Positions 45,743 to 54,885 of a DNA stretch of 64,000 nucleotides are shown piece after piece. Numbering within the stretch: position 1 is the stretch's first letter; each line of letters starts with the position of its first letter. The stretch spans positions 3,714,001-3,778,000 of the forward strand of contig NZ_AP019782.1 in the NCBI RefSeq assembly GCF_019669985.1, given 5' to 3'. This stretch comes from Methylogaea oryzae. GTDB lineage: Bacteria > Pseudomonadota > Gammaproteobacteria > Methylococcales > Methylococcaceae. The notes beneath the pieces were generated by a model. That model did no database searches. It had not been told where the DNA came from and worked only from the letters and a program-made list of their open reading frames with translations. A program made the position numbers and the translations under genes.

Positions 45743-45871
45743 ATGGGTGCAATTCTCGACCTGACTGAAAAGTTGAAAACCCCGGGCGGCATCGTCGGCG
45801 CGATCGTAGTTATCGCTCTGGCCGTCCTCCTCGTTCGTTGGGTATTCAACGACGACGAACCGAAAACCTAA
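45743..45871 (+). CDS. Small single-span membrane protein (42 residues)
   Basis: Not a gene I recognise. The 42 residues have an amphipathic start (MGAILDLTEKLKTPGG), one membrane helix (IVGAIVVIALAVLLVRWVF) and an acidic/basic end (NDDEPKT). GGTAGGA lies before the ATG at ribosome-binding distance. A near-consensus promoter and a strong intrinsic terminator bracket it, so it looks like an independent, well-expressed transcript. Too short for typical gene callers. Confidence 0.68.
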   Translation: MGAILDLTEKLKTPGGIVGAIVVIALAVLLVRWVFNDDEPKT

Positions 45872-45889
45872 TAGCTGGTTTCGGCTCGC

Positions 45890-45940
45890 AAGGCGGGCAA
45901 GCGTCGGCTTTCAGCCGAAGCTTGCCCGCCTTAGTTTTTT
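45890..45940 (+). terminator. Strong intrinsic terminator
   Basis: The arms AAGGCGGGCAAGC (45890-45902) and GCTTGCCCGCCTT (45920-45932) pair perfectly over 13 bases and enclose a second stem TCGGCT/AGCCGA. Six T follow at 45935-45940. It ends the transcript of the 42-residue protein. Confidence 0.9.
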
Positions 45941-45968
45941 CCGCCCCCAGAAAAACCCTCACCCGCCT

Positions 45969-45997
45969 TTGGTTACCCAAAGAATCTCTGCTAGGAT
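45969..45997 (+). promoter_or_regulatory. Possible promoter of the 72-residue protein
   Basis: TTGGTT (45969-45974) and TAGGAT (45992-45997) with a 17-base spacer, just after the terminator and 53 bases before the next ATG. The -35 overlaps a near-palindrome CTTTGG/CCAAAG. Confidence 0.4.
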
Positions 45998-46049
45998 GGC
46001 AGCACCCTAGCGACGGCCCCGCCCGACCACCCACCGCAGCAAGCGCGCC

Positions 46050-46268
46050 ATGACCATGGAAAAACTCTACCGACTCAACCGCGTCATTATCGGCGGCCCG
46101 ATGGGCGCAGCGGCGTGGGGCATGTCTGGATTGTGCGTTGCGGCGGTGGCCGCCTGGGGGCTGGAGGCCGCGGCCGTCCCCGTCCTGATCATCAAAGGCG
46201 CCTCCTGGAGCCTCTGGGGCGTCGGCGTATTGCGCGAATCGACCACCAAAAAACGCCGAATCGACTAA
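46050..46268 (+). CDS. Small hypothetical membrane protein (72 residues)
   Basis: Unrecognised. Two hydrophobic segments (MGAAAWGMSGLCVAAVAAWGL and AAVPVLIIKGASWSLWGVGVL) suggest a hairpin in the membrane with a basic C-terminus (RESTTKKRRID). ATG 46050 or 46056 may be the start; neither has a good ribosome-binding site. A promoter-like pair lies upstream and a long hairpin lies after the stop, which supports a real but minor gene. Confidence 0.5.
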   Translation: MTMEKLYRLNRVIIGGPMGAAAWGMSGLCVAAVAAWGLEAAAVPVLIIKGASWSLWGVGVLRESTTKKRRID

Positions 46269-46280
46269 GCACCGGCCCTT

Positions 46281-46316
46281 GGCCGGTTCGCAGCCTAGCT
46301 AGACAGCGAACCGGCC
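46281..46316. terminator. Hairpin between converging small genes
   Basis: GGCCGGTTCGC (46281-46291) and GCGAACCGGCC (46306-46316) form a perfect 11-bp stem with a 14-base loop between the stops of the 72-residue and 142-residue genes. No T-run on either side, but the position suits a bidirectional terminator. Confidence 0.55.
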
Positions 46317-46330
46317 GCAGAACCCTCCCT

Positions 46331-46759
46331 TCAATTGACCGCGGCACCAACGCCGATAATCGACCAGTTCGCGGGATCCGCTTCGTCTCCGCCCTGATAT
46401 TTGATCTTGCAGCCGACACTGGTGCGAGCCAGGCTCTTATCCGGCCCGGGCACGTCGAGCACCGCCTTGATCACATAGGTGTGGTCGCCCAACCCCCACG
46501 CTTTATATTCGCTCTCGGCGGCGGACGAACGCGTCACATCGCCCAAGCCGTTGTCGGCGCGCAGCTTGTTCTCGCAATGCAACAACCCCGTGTAAGTCCG
46601 GTTGTTATGCAACTCGCCAACCGGATCGTCCTCGGTTTGCTTGAAGAACAGGTCCGAATTGACAACGTCCAGCACGAACGGCATCACCACCTTCATCGTG
46701 ACCAGGTACAAGAACCCGACCAACAAAACAAACAGCGCAAACTTGTATATTTTTTTCAT
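46331..46759 (-). CDS. Hypothetical membrane-anchored protein (142 residues)
   Basis: Unrecognised. One N-terminal membrane helix (FALFVLLVGFLYLVTMKVV) is followed by a soluble, probably periplasmic domain of about 110 residues. Two cysteines, about C62 (LLHCENKL) and C117 (VGCKIKYQ), could form a disulfide. It faces the 72-residue gene and is divergent from the small lipoprotein gene at 47009. Confidence 0.62.
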   Translation of the reverse strand: MKKIYKFALFVLLVGFLYLVTMKVVMPFVLDVVNSDLFFKQTEDDPVGELHNNRTYTGLLHCENKLRADNGLGDVTRSSAAESEYKAWGLGDHTYVIKAVLDVPGPDKSLARTSVGCKIKYQGGDEADPANWSIIGVGAAVN

Positions 46760-46942
46760 CTCGCTCCTCGACGCCTCAGCATACCTACGGCAAGCTCAAC
46801 GACGGCTTCGGTAATCGCCACGCGACGGCCAACCCCGCGCCAACCGCAAAACTTCGCCTATTTCAGCACAATTCGGGCCAGGACGATAGCAAGTCACTCC
46901 GCCCGACAATGACTGGAGAAATGCCTTGCATTTTCGCCCGTT

Positions 46943-46974
46943 ATTTTTTATAAAAATGCTGTGCTTTAAAGCAC
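46943..46974. promoter_or_regulatory. AT-rich palindromes upstream of the small lipoprotein
   Basis: ATTTTT-TAT-AAAAAT (46943-46957) and the perfect 14-bp palindrome GTGCTTT/AAAGCAC (46961-46974) lie 35-66 bases before the lipoprotein ATG. The first may hold the -10 region, the second may be an operator or a 5'-leader hairpin. Confidence 0.45.
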
Positions 46975-47008
46975 TAACAACTGTCGTTAAAAAAATGAGG
47001 AGGATTTT

Positions 47009-47131
47009 ATGAAAAAGCTCGTGAGCGTTCTGGTCGTTCTCGCCGTTTCCCTGGGTGTAGTTGGCTGCGGCAACTCGCCGGACGGTGACAAACAGCGGAG
47101 CTCCAACACCACTGTTTCGCCGAGCCTGTAA
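47009..47131 (+). CDS. Small lipoprotein, entericidin-like (40 residues)
   Basis: A 40-residue precursor with a lipoprotein signal (MKKLVSVLVVLAVSLGVVGC, lipobox GVVGC) and a mature part of only about 21 residues (start GNSPDGDKQ, end TVSPSL). A strong GAGGAGG precedes the ATG. Entericidin-type toxin or antidote lipoproteins have this size, but sequence identity is not enough for that name. The gene has its own promoter-like region and is followed by three hairpins. Confidence 0.68.
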   Translation: MKKLVSVLVVLAVSLGVVGCGNSPDGDKQRSSNTTVSPSL

Positions 47132-47138
47132 TGGCGAT

Positions 47139-47172
47139 GGCGCACTTCATGTGCGCCAAAGCATTATTTTTG
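47139..47172 (+). terminator. Hairpin just after the small lipoprotein
   Basis: GGCGCAC (47139-47145) and GTGCGCC (47151-47157) form a stem with loop TTCAT, followed after nine bases by a run of five T. Plausible as the first terminator of the lipoprotein transcript. Confidence 0.45.
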
Positions 47173-47191
47173 CGCGGTCTTTAAGGAACAC

Positions 47192-47217
47192 AGTGGCCTT
47201 CGTCCGCGAAGGCCACT
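47192..47217. repeat. Perfect 11-bp stem with TCCG loop
   Basis: AGTGGCCTTCG (47192-47202), loop TCCG, CGAAGGCCACT (47207-47217). It is followed by an A-rich stretch, so on the minus strand it is preceded by T and does not look like a terminator for pmbA. It may stabilise the 3' end of the lipoprotein RNA. Confidence 0.5.
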
Positions 47218-47251
47218 CCAATAAGAAGAAAAAAAGGGATACTCTCGAGTT

Positions 47252-47282
47252 AGGCCTGGACGTTGATCGTCCGGGCCTTTTT
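47252..47282 (+). terminator. Intrinsic terminator before pmbA 3' end
   Basis: AGGCCTGGACG (47252-47262) and CGTCCGGGCCT (47268-47278) pair with one mismatch around TTGAT, ending in five T. It can terminate plus-strand transcription entering the converging pmbA gene. Confidence 0.7.
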
Positions 47283-47295
47283 CATGCGTCGGCGG

Positions 47296-48639
47296 TCAGT
47301 TGCCGGCAACCGTCATATTGGCGACCAGCACAGAGCCGGTGCGGGTGTTGCCCCTGCCGTCCACGTCATTACCCACGGCCACGATACCGGCCAGCATTTC
47401 GCGCAGATTGCCGGCGATAGTGATCTCCTCCACGGGGTACTGGATTTCGCCGTTTTCCACCCAAAATCCCGCCGCGCCGCGCGAATAGTCGCCGGTCACC
47501 AAGTTCACCCCCTGCCCCATGAGCTCCGTGACCAACAGCCCCGTCCCCATGGCCGCCAGCAGGCCGGGCAAATCGAGCCGGCCCGGCTCGATCACCAAGT
47601 TATGCACCCCGCCGGCGTTGCCGGTGGTTTTCATGCCCAGCTTGCGCGCGGAATAGGTGCTGAGCACATAGCTGCACAACACGCCGTCCTTAACCAGATA
47701 CTTACTGCGCGTCGCCACCCCTTCGCTATCGTAGGGAGCGCTGCCCACGGCCCTGGGCAAGTGCGGCTGCTCCTGGAGCTGCACGAACGGCGGAAACACC
47801 GGTTTACCCAAACAATCCAGCAAGAACGAAGACTTGCGATACAAGTTGCCGCCGCGAATCGCGCCGATGAAGTGCCCCAGCAGGCCTGACGCCACCTCGG
47901 CGCTAAACAGTACCGGGCACTGCCGCGTCGTCAACGACCGACCTTCCAACCGCCGCAGCGTCCTCTCCGCCGCTTTGCGGCCCACGGCCGCCGCCGGCTC
48001 CAAGTCGCCGGCGGCGCGGGCGGACGTATACCAATAATCCCGCTGCATATCGTCGCCCCGTTGCCCGACCAGGGCGCAACTCAGGCTGTGGCGGCTGGTG
48101 GCGTAGCCGTGCAGGAATCCCAGGCTGTTGCCCAACACCCGGAAGCCCTGGTGGGTGGACAGGCTGGCGCCATCGGAGTTGCTGATTTCCGGCGAGAGCT
48201 GGCGGCCGGCATCCTCGCATTCGATGGCCAGCGCCACCGCCGCGCCGGCATCCAAATCCCAGGGATGATACAAATCCAGCTCGGGGAACGCCGTTGCCAG
48301 CGTTTCCGGCTCCGGCAAACCGGCGTATTCGTCCTCGGCGGCGTAACGGGCGATGCGGCAGGCCGCCGCCACCGTGTCGCGGATGGATTGGGGGCTAAGA
48401 TCGGTGCTGCTGGCGGACCCTTTGCGCTGCCCGATATAAACGGTCAGCCCCAGCCCCTGGTCGCAATGGTGCTCGATGGTTTCCACCTCGCCCAAGCGAG
48501 CCGACACGGACAGCCCACGGTCCACGCTAATGGCCGCCTCCGCACCGCTGGCGCCCTGCGCCTTGGCCTCGCGCAGCAGGTCTTCCACCAGCCCCAGCAG
48601 GCGCGCCTGTTCCTCGCCCATATCGGGCTTATCGTTCAT
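47296..48639 (-). CDS. pmbA: Metalloprotease subunit PmbA/TldE
   Basis: Partner of TldD in the heterodimeric TldD/E protease that cleaves unfolded or leader peptides (microcin B17, CcdA). The 447 residues include ISVDRGLSVSARLGEVETIEHHCDQGLGLTVYIGQRKGSASS at the N-terminus and VIEPGRLDLPGLLAAMGTGLLVTELMGQGVNLVTGDYSRGAAGFWVENG near the C-terminus; TldE lacks the HExxxH zinc site, as here. ATG 48639 is chosen; the frame happens to be open upstream. It lies 77 bases downstream of tldD, the same strand. Confidence 0.95.
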   Translation of the reverse strand: MNDKPDMGEEQARLLGLVEDLLREAKAQGASGAEAAISVDRGLSVSARLGEVETIEHHCDQGLGLTVYIGQRKGSASSTDLSPQSIRDTVAAACRIARYAAEDEYAGLPEPETLATAFPELDLYHPWDLDAGAAVALAIECEDAGRQLSPEISNSDGASLSTHQGFRVLGNSLGFLHGYATSRHSLSCALVGQRGDDMQRDYWYTSARAAGDLEPAAAVGRKAAERTLRRLEGRSLTTRQCPVLFSAEVASGLLGHFIGAIRGGNLYRKSSFLLDCLGKPVFPPFVQLQEQPHLPRAVGSAPYDSEGVATRSKYLVKDGVLCSYVLSTYSARKLGMKTTGNAGGVHNLVIEPGRLDLPGLLAAMGTGLLVTELMGQGVNLVTGDYSRGAAGFWVENGEIQYPVEEITIAGNLREMLAGIVAVGNDVDGRGNTRTGSVLVANMTVAGN

Positions 48640-48716
48640 TTCCGCCACTGGCAATACGCTCCTTAAGCGACAAGATTCAACACCATCGCACGCAATGGAA
48701 CGGCGACGGACTGTGT

Positions 48717-50162
48717 TCAAACGCCGGTGCCGCCCACCGTCAAGCCGTCCACCCGCAAGGTCGGCTGCCCCACGCCCACCGGCACGCTCTGACCGTCCTT
48801 GCCGCAGGTGCCGACGCCGGGGTCCAGAGCCAAATCGTTGCCCACCTGGCTGACGCGGGTCAGCACGTCCGGGCCGTTGCCGATCAGCGTGACGCCCTTG
48901 AGCGGGCGGGTGAGGCGGCCGTCCTCGATGAGATAGGCCTCGCTGGCGGAAAACACGAACTTGCCGGAGGTGATGTCGACCTGGCCTCCGCCGAAATTCT
49001 TCGCGTACAGGCCGCGCTTCACCGAGGCGAGTATTTCCTGGGGATCGTGCGCGCCCGGCAACATATAGGTATTGGTCATGCGCGGCATGGGCAAATGGGC
49101 GTAGGACTCGCGCCGGCCGTTGCCGGTAGGCGCCACGCCCATCAGGCGGGCGTTGAGCCGGTCCTGCATGTATCCCTTGAGCACGCCGTTCTCGATCAGG
49201 GTCGTGCACTGGGTCGGCGTGCCTTCGTCGTCCACGGTCAACGAACCGCGCCGCCCGGGCAAGGTCCCGTCGTCCACCACGGTGCACAGCGGCGAAGCCA
49301 CTTGCTCGCCGACCCGGCCGCTGAACGCCGAAGTGCCCTTGCGGTTGAAATCGCCCTCCAGGCCGTGGCCGATCGCCTCGTGCAACAGAATGCCCGGCCA
49401 GCCCGGCCCCAAGACCACGGTCATGCCGCCCGCCGGCGCCTCGCCGGCTTCCAGGTTCACCAACGCTTGGCGCACGGCCTCCCGGGCGTACCCCAGGGCG
49501 CGATCCTCCTCGCCGAAGAACCCGTAGTCGCAACGGCCGCCGCCGCCAGCGCTGCCCTGCTCGCGCCGGCCGTTGTGCTGCACGATGACGCTGACGTTCA
49601 GGCGCACCAGGGGCCGCACGTCGCCGTGCATGACGCCGCTCTGATCCACCACCAGCATGGCCTCGTGCACGCCGGCCAAGCTGACGATCACCTGCTCCAC
49701 CCGCGGGTCGATGCGCCGCGCTTCCGCGTCCACCCGCCGCAACAGGTCGATTTTGGCTTCCTCGCCTAGGGAGGCCAGCGGATCGGCCATGGGATAAAGC
49801 GGCTTCGGCAGGGACCCGTGCGCCACTTTCACGCTACCCTGGCCGCCGCCGGCGGCGATGGCGCGAGCGCAGCGGGCCGCTTCCAGCAATTCCGGCATCA
49901 ATATCTGGTCGCTATAGGCGAAACCGGTTTTTTCGCCGGTGACGGCACGCAAACCGGCGCCGCGCTCGATGCTGTAGCTGCCTTCCTTGACGATGCCGTC
50001 CTCCAGCTGCCACGACTCGTAGCGGCTGGCCTGGAAATAAATGTCCGCCGCATCGAGGGAGCTACGGAACAACTCGCCCATCAAACGGGAGACGTCGTCG
50101 TCGCCGATGCCGGTGGGCTCCAGCAGCAAGCGCCGGGCCACGGCCAAGGTATCGTTTTTCAT
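48717..50162 (-). CDS. tldD: Metalloprotease TldD
   Basis: Catalytic subunit of TldD/E, 481 residues, with the zinc site [12 protein letters not shown] in [20 protein letters not shown]. Other family blocks are [25 protein letters not shown] and [38 protein letters not shown]. The C-terminal Cys ([20 protein letters not shown]) is conserved. ATG 50162 follows the nitrilase stop by 8 bases. Downstream pmbA gives both subunits in one unit. Confidence 0.96.
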   Translation of the reverse strand: MKNDTLAVARRLLLEPTGIGDDDVSRLMGELFRSSLDAADIYFQASRYESWQLEDGIVKEGSYSIERGAGLRAVTGEKTGFAYSDQILMPELLEAARCARAIAAGGGQGSVKVAHGSLPKPLYPMADPLASLGEEAKIDLLRRVDAEARRIDPRVEQVIVSLAGVHEAMLVVDQSGVMHGDVRPLVRLNVSVIVQHNGRREQGSAGGGGRCDYGFFGEEDRALGYAREAVRQALVNLEAGEAPAGGMTVVLGPGWPGILLHEAIGHGLEGDFNRKGTSAFSGRVGEQVASPLCTVVDDGTLPGRRGSLTVDDEGTPTQCTTLIENGVLKGYMQDRLNARLMGVAPTGNGRRESYAHLPMPRMTNTYMLPGAHDPQEILASVKRGLYAKNFGGGQVDITSGKFVFSASEAYLIEDGRLTRPLKGVTLIGNGPDVLTRVSQVGNDLALDPGVGTCGKDGQSVPVGVGQPTLRVDGLTVGGTGV

Positions 50163-50170
50163 GGTTCCGC

Positions 50171-51025
50171 CTAGCGACATTGCATACGGCGATGCTCCAG
50201 CGCAGGAAACGCCCGCCGCACCCTGGACATCAGCTCCAAATCGATTTCGCCGCACACCACGCCGGCGCCGGTGGGCAAGGAGGCCAAAATCTCGCCCCAC
50301 GGCCCCACCAGCATGCTGTGGCCGAAAGTTTCCCGACCGTTGACGTGAAAGCCGCCCTGGTTGGGCGCGATGACGTAACAGAGGTTTTCCACCGCCCGCG
50401 CGCGGATCAGCAACTCCCAGTGGGCGGCGCCGGTTTTCGCCGTGAATGCGGCCGGGACGACCAGGAAATCCATGCTTTCCGCCGCCATCAGCCGGAACAG
50501 CTCGGGAAAGCGCAAGTCGTAGCAAATCGCCACGCCCATGCGGCCGAAAGGGGTGTCCAGCACCAGCGGGTGCCGTCCTGCTTCGATGGTTTCCGACTCG
50601 CGGTACTGCTCTTCGGAGCCCGGCACGTTGACGTCGAACATGTGAATCTTGTCGTAGCGAGCCACTTGCTTGCCCTGGTCGTCGAAAACCAGGCAAGCGG
50701 CGCGCACTTTGTTGGGCGCTTCGCCGGCAATGGGCATGGTGCCGCCCACCACCCAAACACCGTTCTGGGCCGCCATGCGCGCCAGGGATTCCTGAATGGG
50801 ACCGCCGCCTTCCCGTTCGGCGTGGGCCAGCTTGTCGGTGTCGTGTTGGCCCATCAATGCGAAGTTTTCCGGCAAGGCCACCAGCTTGGCGCCGGCTTCG
50901 GCCGCCTTGGCCACCAACCGTTCCGCCTCCATCAAATTGGCGGACACGTTGGGGCTGGATGCCATCTGGATGGCGGCGCAAATCGTTTTGCCCGCCGCTT
51001 TCGCTCCGGGCGAATTCGTGCTCAT
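50171..51025 (-). CDS. Nitrilase-superfamily amidohydrolase (Nit1/deaminated-glutathione-amidase type)
   Basis: A 284-residue carbon-nitrogen hydrolase with the complete Glu-Lys-Cys triad: E53 (ALPENFAL), K126 ([10 protein letters not shown]) and C168 ([11 protein letters not shown]). The Nit1-type context suggests repair of deaminated glutathione, but other omega-amidase substrates are possible. ATG 51025 overlaps the yhdP stop by 4 bases. The tldD-nitrilase-yhdP-rng order is common in gammaproteobacteria. Confidence 0.92.
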   Translation of the reverse strand: MSTNSPGAKAAGKTICAAIQMASSPNVSANLMEAERLVAKAAEAGAKLVALPENFALMGQHDTDKLAHAEREGGGPIQESLARMAAQNGVWVVGGTMPIAGEAPNKVRAACLVFDDQGKQVARYDKIHMFDVNVPGSEEQYRESETIEAGRHPLVLDTPFGRMGVAICYDLRFPELFRLMAAESMDFLVVPAAFTAKTGAAHWELLIRARAVENLCYVIAPNQGGFHVNGRETFGHSMLVGPWGEILASLPTGAGVVCGEIDLELMSRVRRAFPALEHRRMQCR

Positions 51026-54000
51026 TCGTTTTTTTCCTCTGGTTCCGCTAATTCGGATATGTCTTTCATGCCCTGCCAGGCCCGTTGCAGCACTTCCAGC
51101 GGGGTATTGCGCGACAGCAACACCACGGCCGGATCGTCCCAAGCGCCTTTGACCGAATACTGGCTGGCGGTGATGCCTTCCAGCCGATCGCCCACCAGTT
51201 GCTGTGCGAGCAACACGGCGGCGCCCACCGCCGGACCGCCGGCCAAAGTGCCGAGTATCGGCCAAGCCAGGCTGGTGCGCGGCACCACGGTGACCAGCTG
51301 GTCCAAGATGCGGCCGGCCAAATCGGTTTTACCGCTGATGAACACTCGCGCCGACGGCCCACCGATGAACAGATTGTGGGTCTCCGCGTTGCCGTCGGTG
51401 ATTTTGAAACGGCCGCGCACTTCGTCGAAGGCCAAGCCTTCGGCGAACACGTCGCTGAAATCCAGCAGCAAGCGGCGTTTTAAGGTTTCGATGTTGAATA
51501 GCCCCAGCGCCCGCCCCACGCCCGGATCCACATGGCGTAAAGCGCCTCCGCCCAGGTTCACCGACAGGTCGCCGTTAAGCTTCGACGCCGCCACGCGCTG
51601 GGGGGCGTCCTGCCATTGCAGGGCGAACTTCAACTTAGCCGGCGTTTCCACCACTTGGTCGCCAAACCCCAGTTGCTCCAGCAACCGGCCTAAGTCCTTG
51701 ATTTTCATTTTACCATCCAAGCGGCTGAAATCCTTGGTATCAGAGCGCCACCATTCGCCCGCCAGGCTGGTCGACTGCAAATCCGACACGACGGCACACT
51801 GCTTCAGGCGCAGCCCCTCCGGCCGATGCTCCGCCTCGCAGTCCAACTGCCCCAAATCGTGGCCTTGCCACAACACGTGCCGGCTGCGCACCGTCAGCGC
51901 CGGCAACTGCGCCGGATCGATTTGGGCTTGGCGGGCCCGCTCGAGGGTTTCCTTGGGCATTTTCGGAAGAGCCAGCCGTTCCAAATCCAGCGACACCGGA
52001 CGGCCCGACGGCCAGCTTGCCGGCAGGCTGAGGGCGCCGGTCGCGACAGCGGACTCCAGGGAACCGTCCCAACCGTCCGCTACCCGGCGCAGGTTCAAGG
52101 AAAACGCCCCCCAGTCCCGCCCTTCCCAGCTGGGGGAACCGATCGCCAGATCCACTTGGCGGATTTTTCCGCCGTAGGCCAACGCCCCCGCGTTGCCGCC
52201 CATGCGCCCCCACCAGGCATCCAAGGGCACAACCCCGAGCCGGCCGGACAGCCGCCAGCCGTCGGCCGGCGGCTCGCCGAGGGGCGCATCGCCCAGGACC
52301 AACTCGCCGGCCGGCGCATCCCAACGGCCGTCGGCGGCCTTTAACAAGCGCGCTTTCAGCTTGACCATCCCCTGGTAGTCGCCGAAAAAGCCAATCCCGT
52401 TTTTATCGTCCCAAACGGCCTCCAGCCGCACCGACCCGGGCTCGCCGACCGCCTTGCCGAAAGGCGGCGGCAAATCCACGGCGGCTTCGGCCAAGTCGCC
52501 GTCGAAGGTAAGACTCAAGCCCCGGCCGCTGCCCTTGAGATCCTGGGGCAAAGCCAGCTCGACCTTGTAGTCCAGTTTGCCGCTTAGCTGGCCCCAAGCC
52601 TCCGCCGGCTGCCAGGCGCGGAGTTTCTGCACGGTGGACTGGCCGCCGACACCGATGCGCAATTCGGCGCCGTCGCCGGACAGGGTGAGAGCGGCGGGCG
52701 CGCCGAGCAAAGTACCGTGCAAATCTTCGGACTGCACCCGGCTGCCGTTGAAGCGCACCGCGCCCCGCAAAGCGTCCAGCTGCAAATTGGCCGCAGCCAC
52801 CTTCAAGCGCCCGTCGGCGACGCGCGCCTCGCCCTTCACCTCCACCGCGTCGCTGTCGCCGCTGAAGGCGTACCCCAACAGCAAATCGACGGTGGCCTGC
52901 CCGTCCATTTCCGTGTGCTCCTTCAGCCGCTCGATCAGCGCCGCCCTGGGGGTATGGGCGAAATAATCCAGCACTTGGGGCAAACCGCCCTGCATCCTGC
53001 CGCTCAGCGACAACAGCCCGTCCGGCGCCATGTGATCGATACGCACGGACACGTTCGAGGCCGCAGTTTCCCCCAGCATCCCTTGGCCGTTGCGCACCTC
53101 CAGGCTGTCGCCGTCGATGGACACCTGGGCGCTGAGTCCGGTCAAAGGCAGCCAGCCCTCGGCGAAACGCAGCTGCGCGTCGGCCACGTCCACGTCGACG
53201 CGGAACAAGCCTTCGCCGCCCAGGAAAGGAAACGCCGCCAAGGGGCCTTGAAAGCGCGCCTCGCCCCCCAGGATCCGCCCGCCCATAAAGGCGGCGTCCA
53301 ACCATTCCACCGTGGCGGGCGGCATGATGTGCACCGGCAGGTAATGGAAAATCCCGTTCATGTCGCCGCGCTCCAGGCGCGCTTGCCAATCCAGCACGGG
53401 CGTGGCCTCGTCTTTTTTCATGGCCAAGCGGAAACGGCTGGTCAGCGCCCCCGACGGCGTTTCCAGCCGCCAGCCGTCGCCGGACAAGGCCCAACCGCCG
53501 TCGTCGCGGCGCCAGAGCAAGCCGCCTTCGGCCCGCGTGTATTCCAGCGGCGCCCGGAACCACTGCGTCAAATCCACCGCGCCGGGGCCGGCGGCCACTT
53601 CCGCCCGCGCCTCCCGGTCATTGCCGCACAATCGGCCGCTCAAACCGGTGATGCCCGGCAGCGTCCCATGGGCGTTCATGCCGAAACCTTTGAGGCTGGC
53701 GCACAGGCCATAGCGGGCTTGGCCGTCGTCGTCGTCGGCGGCGTCATACGCCAGCGCCACGTCGCGTAGTTCGCCGCGCAACCCCAAGCTGTCGAGGGTC
53801 GCCAGCCCGTCCAATCGCAGCATGGGCGCCAACCCATGGGCCAAGGCCGCCACATCGTCGAGCCGGGCGTAATCGGCGGCGGCCCGCCACCGGCCCGATT
53901 CGTACGCCACGCTGATGCGACTGTCCGGCCACGGCGCGCCGGCCAAGTTCGGCCTCAGTTGGGTGGCCTCCAGCGTCCAGCCCCCGCCGACGCTGCGCCA

Positions 54001-54873
54001 GCGGAACCAGCCTTCCAGACCGGCGAGGCCCGTTGCATCGGCACCGTGGCTCAGCACCGGCTGCGCCAACGACAGCCAGCCCGCCATGCCTTGCAGGCCG
54101 CCGTCGCGCCAATCAGCCCATAGCCGAAAATCCGCCGCGCCGGCGCGCAGGGCGAAGCCGCCCGGGGACGGCAGATCCCAGGCCTCGGGCTTCACCCCCT
54201 GGCCTTGCAGGTATACCCGGCCGGCCAACTGCGCCGCGTGCTCCAGGTCGCCGTCCAGCTCTGCCGCCCAGCGCAAGCGCCCGGCGCCCGGCTGGGAAAC
54301 GTCGGCGGCAAGCCGATGATGGGATCCGTCGTTGATGATCAACAAATGGGCGCCGGCGAACTCCATGTCGGTGCCAGCGACCTCGTCGCGCCAGCGCAAG
54401 CGGCTGGCTTGCAATTCGAAACGGCCGTAGCCGACCAGCCAGGGCGGCAGGCCTTCCGTCGATTGCACGCCGTCCAGCACGACCTCGCCGTCGGCGCGGC
54501 GGCGCAGCGCCAAATCGGAACCGTGCAGGGCGATCCAACCGGTACGCAGCTCGCCGCTGGAAAGGGAACCCGGCAAATCCAATCCCACGTGCAACTGGCC
54601 CAGCCACACGTCGATGGCGCCGCTGGCCGGGTCCACCACCGCCACGTCGCTCAGCACCAATTCTGGAGAAAAGCCGCGCATATGGGCGCTGAGCCCGCCG
54701 ATGCGCAGGGCCTGTCCCAGGCTTTGCGACAAGCTGGCCTGCAGTGACTGGCGATAGGCGTCCACCTGGGGCAACAACCAAAAACGGGCCGTCGTCAGCC
54801 CCAAGGCGGTCAGCAATAAGCCGGACGTCAGCAGGAAACGGGTAGTGCGGGCGAGGTGTAGGGCGATTTTCAC
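51022..54873 (-). CDS. yhdP: YhdP-family AsmA-like envelope protein
   Basis: A 1283-residue inner-membrane protein of the AsmA-like bridge class (YhdP, TamB, YdbH), which carries phospholipids to the outer membrane. It has one N-terminal helix ([22 protein letters not shown]) and a very long periplasmic beta-rich region that forms a hydrophobic groove. The end holds the typical block [60 protein letters not shown] and [26 protein letters not shown]. Length is normal for the family. It lies between rng and the nitrilase gene. Confidence 0.94.
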   Translation of the reverse strand: MKIALHLARTTRFLLTSGLLLTALGLTTARFWLLPQVDAYRQSLQASLSQSLGQALRIGGLSAHMRGFSPELVLSDVAVVDPASGAIDVWLGQLHVGLDLPGSLSSGELRTGWIALHGSDLALRRRADGEVVLDGVQSTEGLPPWLVGYGRFELQASRLRWRDEVAGTDMEFAGAHLLIINDGSHHRLAADVSQPGAGRLRWAAELDGDLEHAAQLAGRVYLQGQGVKPEAWDLPSPGGFALRAGAADFRLWADWRDGGLQGMAGWLSLAQPVLSHGADATGLAGLEGWFRWRSVGGGWTLEATQLRPNLAGAPWPDSRISVAYESGRWRAAADYARLDDVAALAHGLAPMLRLDGLATLDSLGLRGELRDVALAYDAADDDDGQARYGLCASLKGFGMNAHGTLPGITGLSGRLCGNDREARAEVAAGPGAVDLTQWFRAPLEYTRAEGGLLWRRDDGGWALSGDGWRLETPSGALTSRFRLAMKKDEATPVLDWQARLERGDMNGIFHYLPVHIMPPATVEWLDAAFMGGRILGGEARFQGPLAAFPFLGGEGLFRVDVDVADAQLRFAEGWLPLTGLSAQVSIDGDSLEVRNGQGMLGETAASNVSVRIDHMAPDGLLSLSGRMQGGLPQVLDYFAHTPRAALIERLKEHTEMDGQATVDLLLGYAFSGDSDAVEVKGEARVADGRLKVAAANLQLDALRGAVRFNGSRVQSEDLHGTLLGAPAALTLSGDGAELRIGVGGQSTVQKLRAWQPAEAWGQLSGKLDYKVELALPQDLKGSGRGLSLTFDGDLAEAAVDLPPPFGKAVGEPGSVRLEAVWDDKNGIGFFGDYQGMVKLKARLLKAADGRWDAPAGELVLGDAPLGEPPADGWRLSGRLGVVPLDAWWGRMGGNAGALAYGGKIRQVDLAIGSPSWEGRDWGAFSLNLRRVADGWDGSLESAVATGALSLPASWPSGRPVSLDLERLALPKMPKETLERARQAQIDPAQLPALTVRSRHVLWQGHDLGQLDCEAEHRPEGLRLKQCAVVSDLQSTSLAGEWWRSDTKDFSRLDGKMKIKDLGRLLEQLGFGDQVVETPAKLKFALQWQDAPQRVAASKLNGDLSVNLGGGALRHVDPGVGRALGLFNIETLKRRLLLDFSDVFAEGLAFDEVRGRFKITDGNAETHNLFIGGPSARVFISGKTDLAGRILDQLVTVVPRTSLAWPILGTLAGGPAVGAAVLLAQQLVGDRLEGITASQYSVKGAWDDPAVVLLSRNTPLEVLQRAWQGMKDISELAEPEEKNE

Positions 54874-54885
54874 GAAGCGGTGCGG

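Noticed and set aside
47296-49533. Apparent N-terminal extension of pmbA into tldD
   Set aside because: Residues before 48639 are Arg/Gly-rich shadow sequence of tldD; the true PmbA N-terminus begins at 48639.
50180-52177. 665-codon plus-strand open frame opposite the nitrilase and yhdP genes
   Set aside because: Opposite strand codes for strongly conserved proteins; no motif in this frame.
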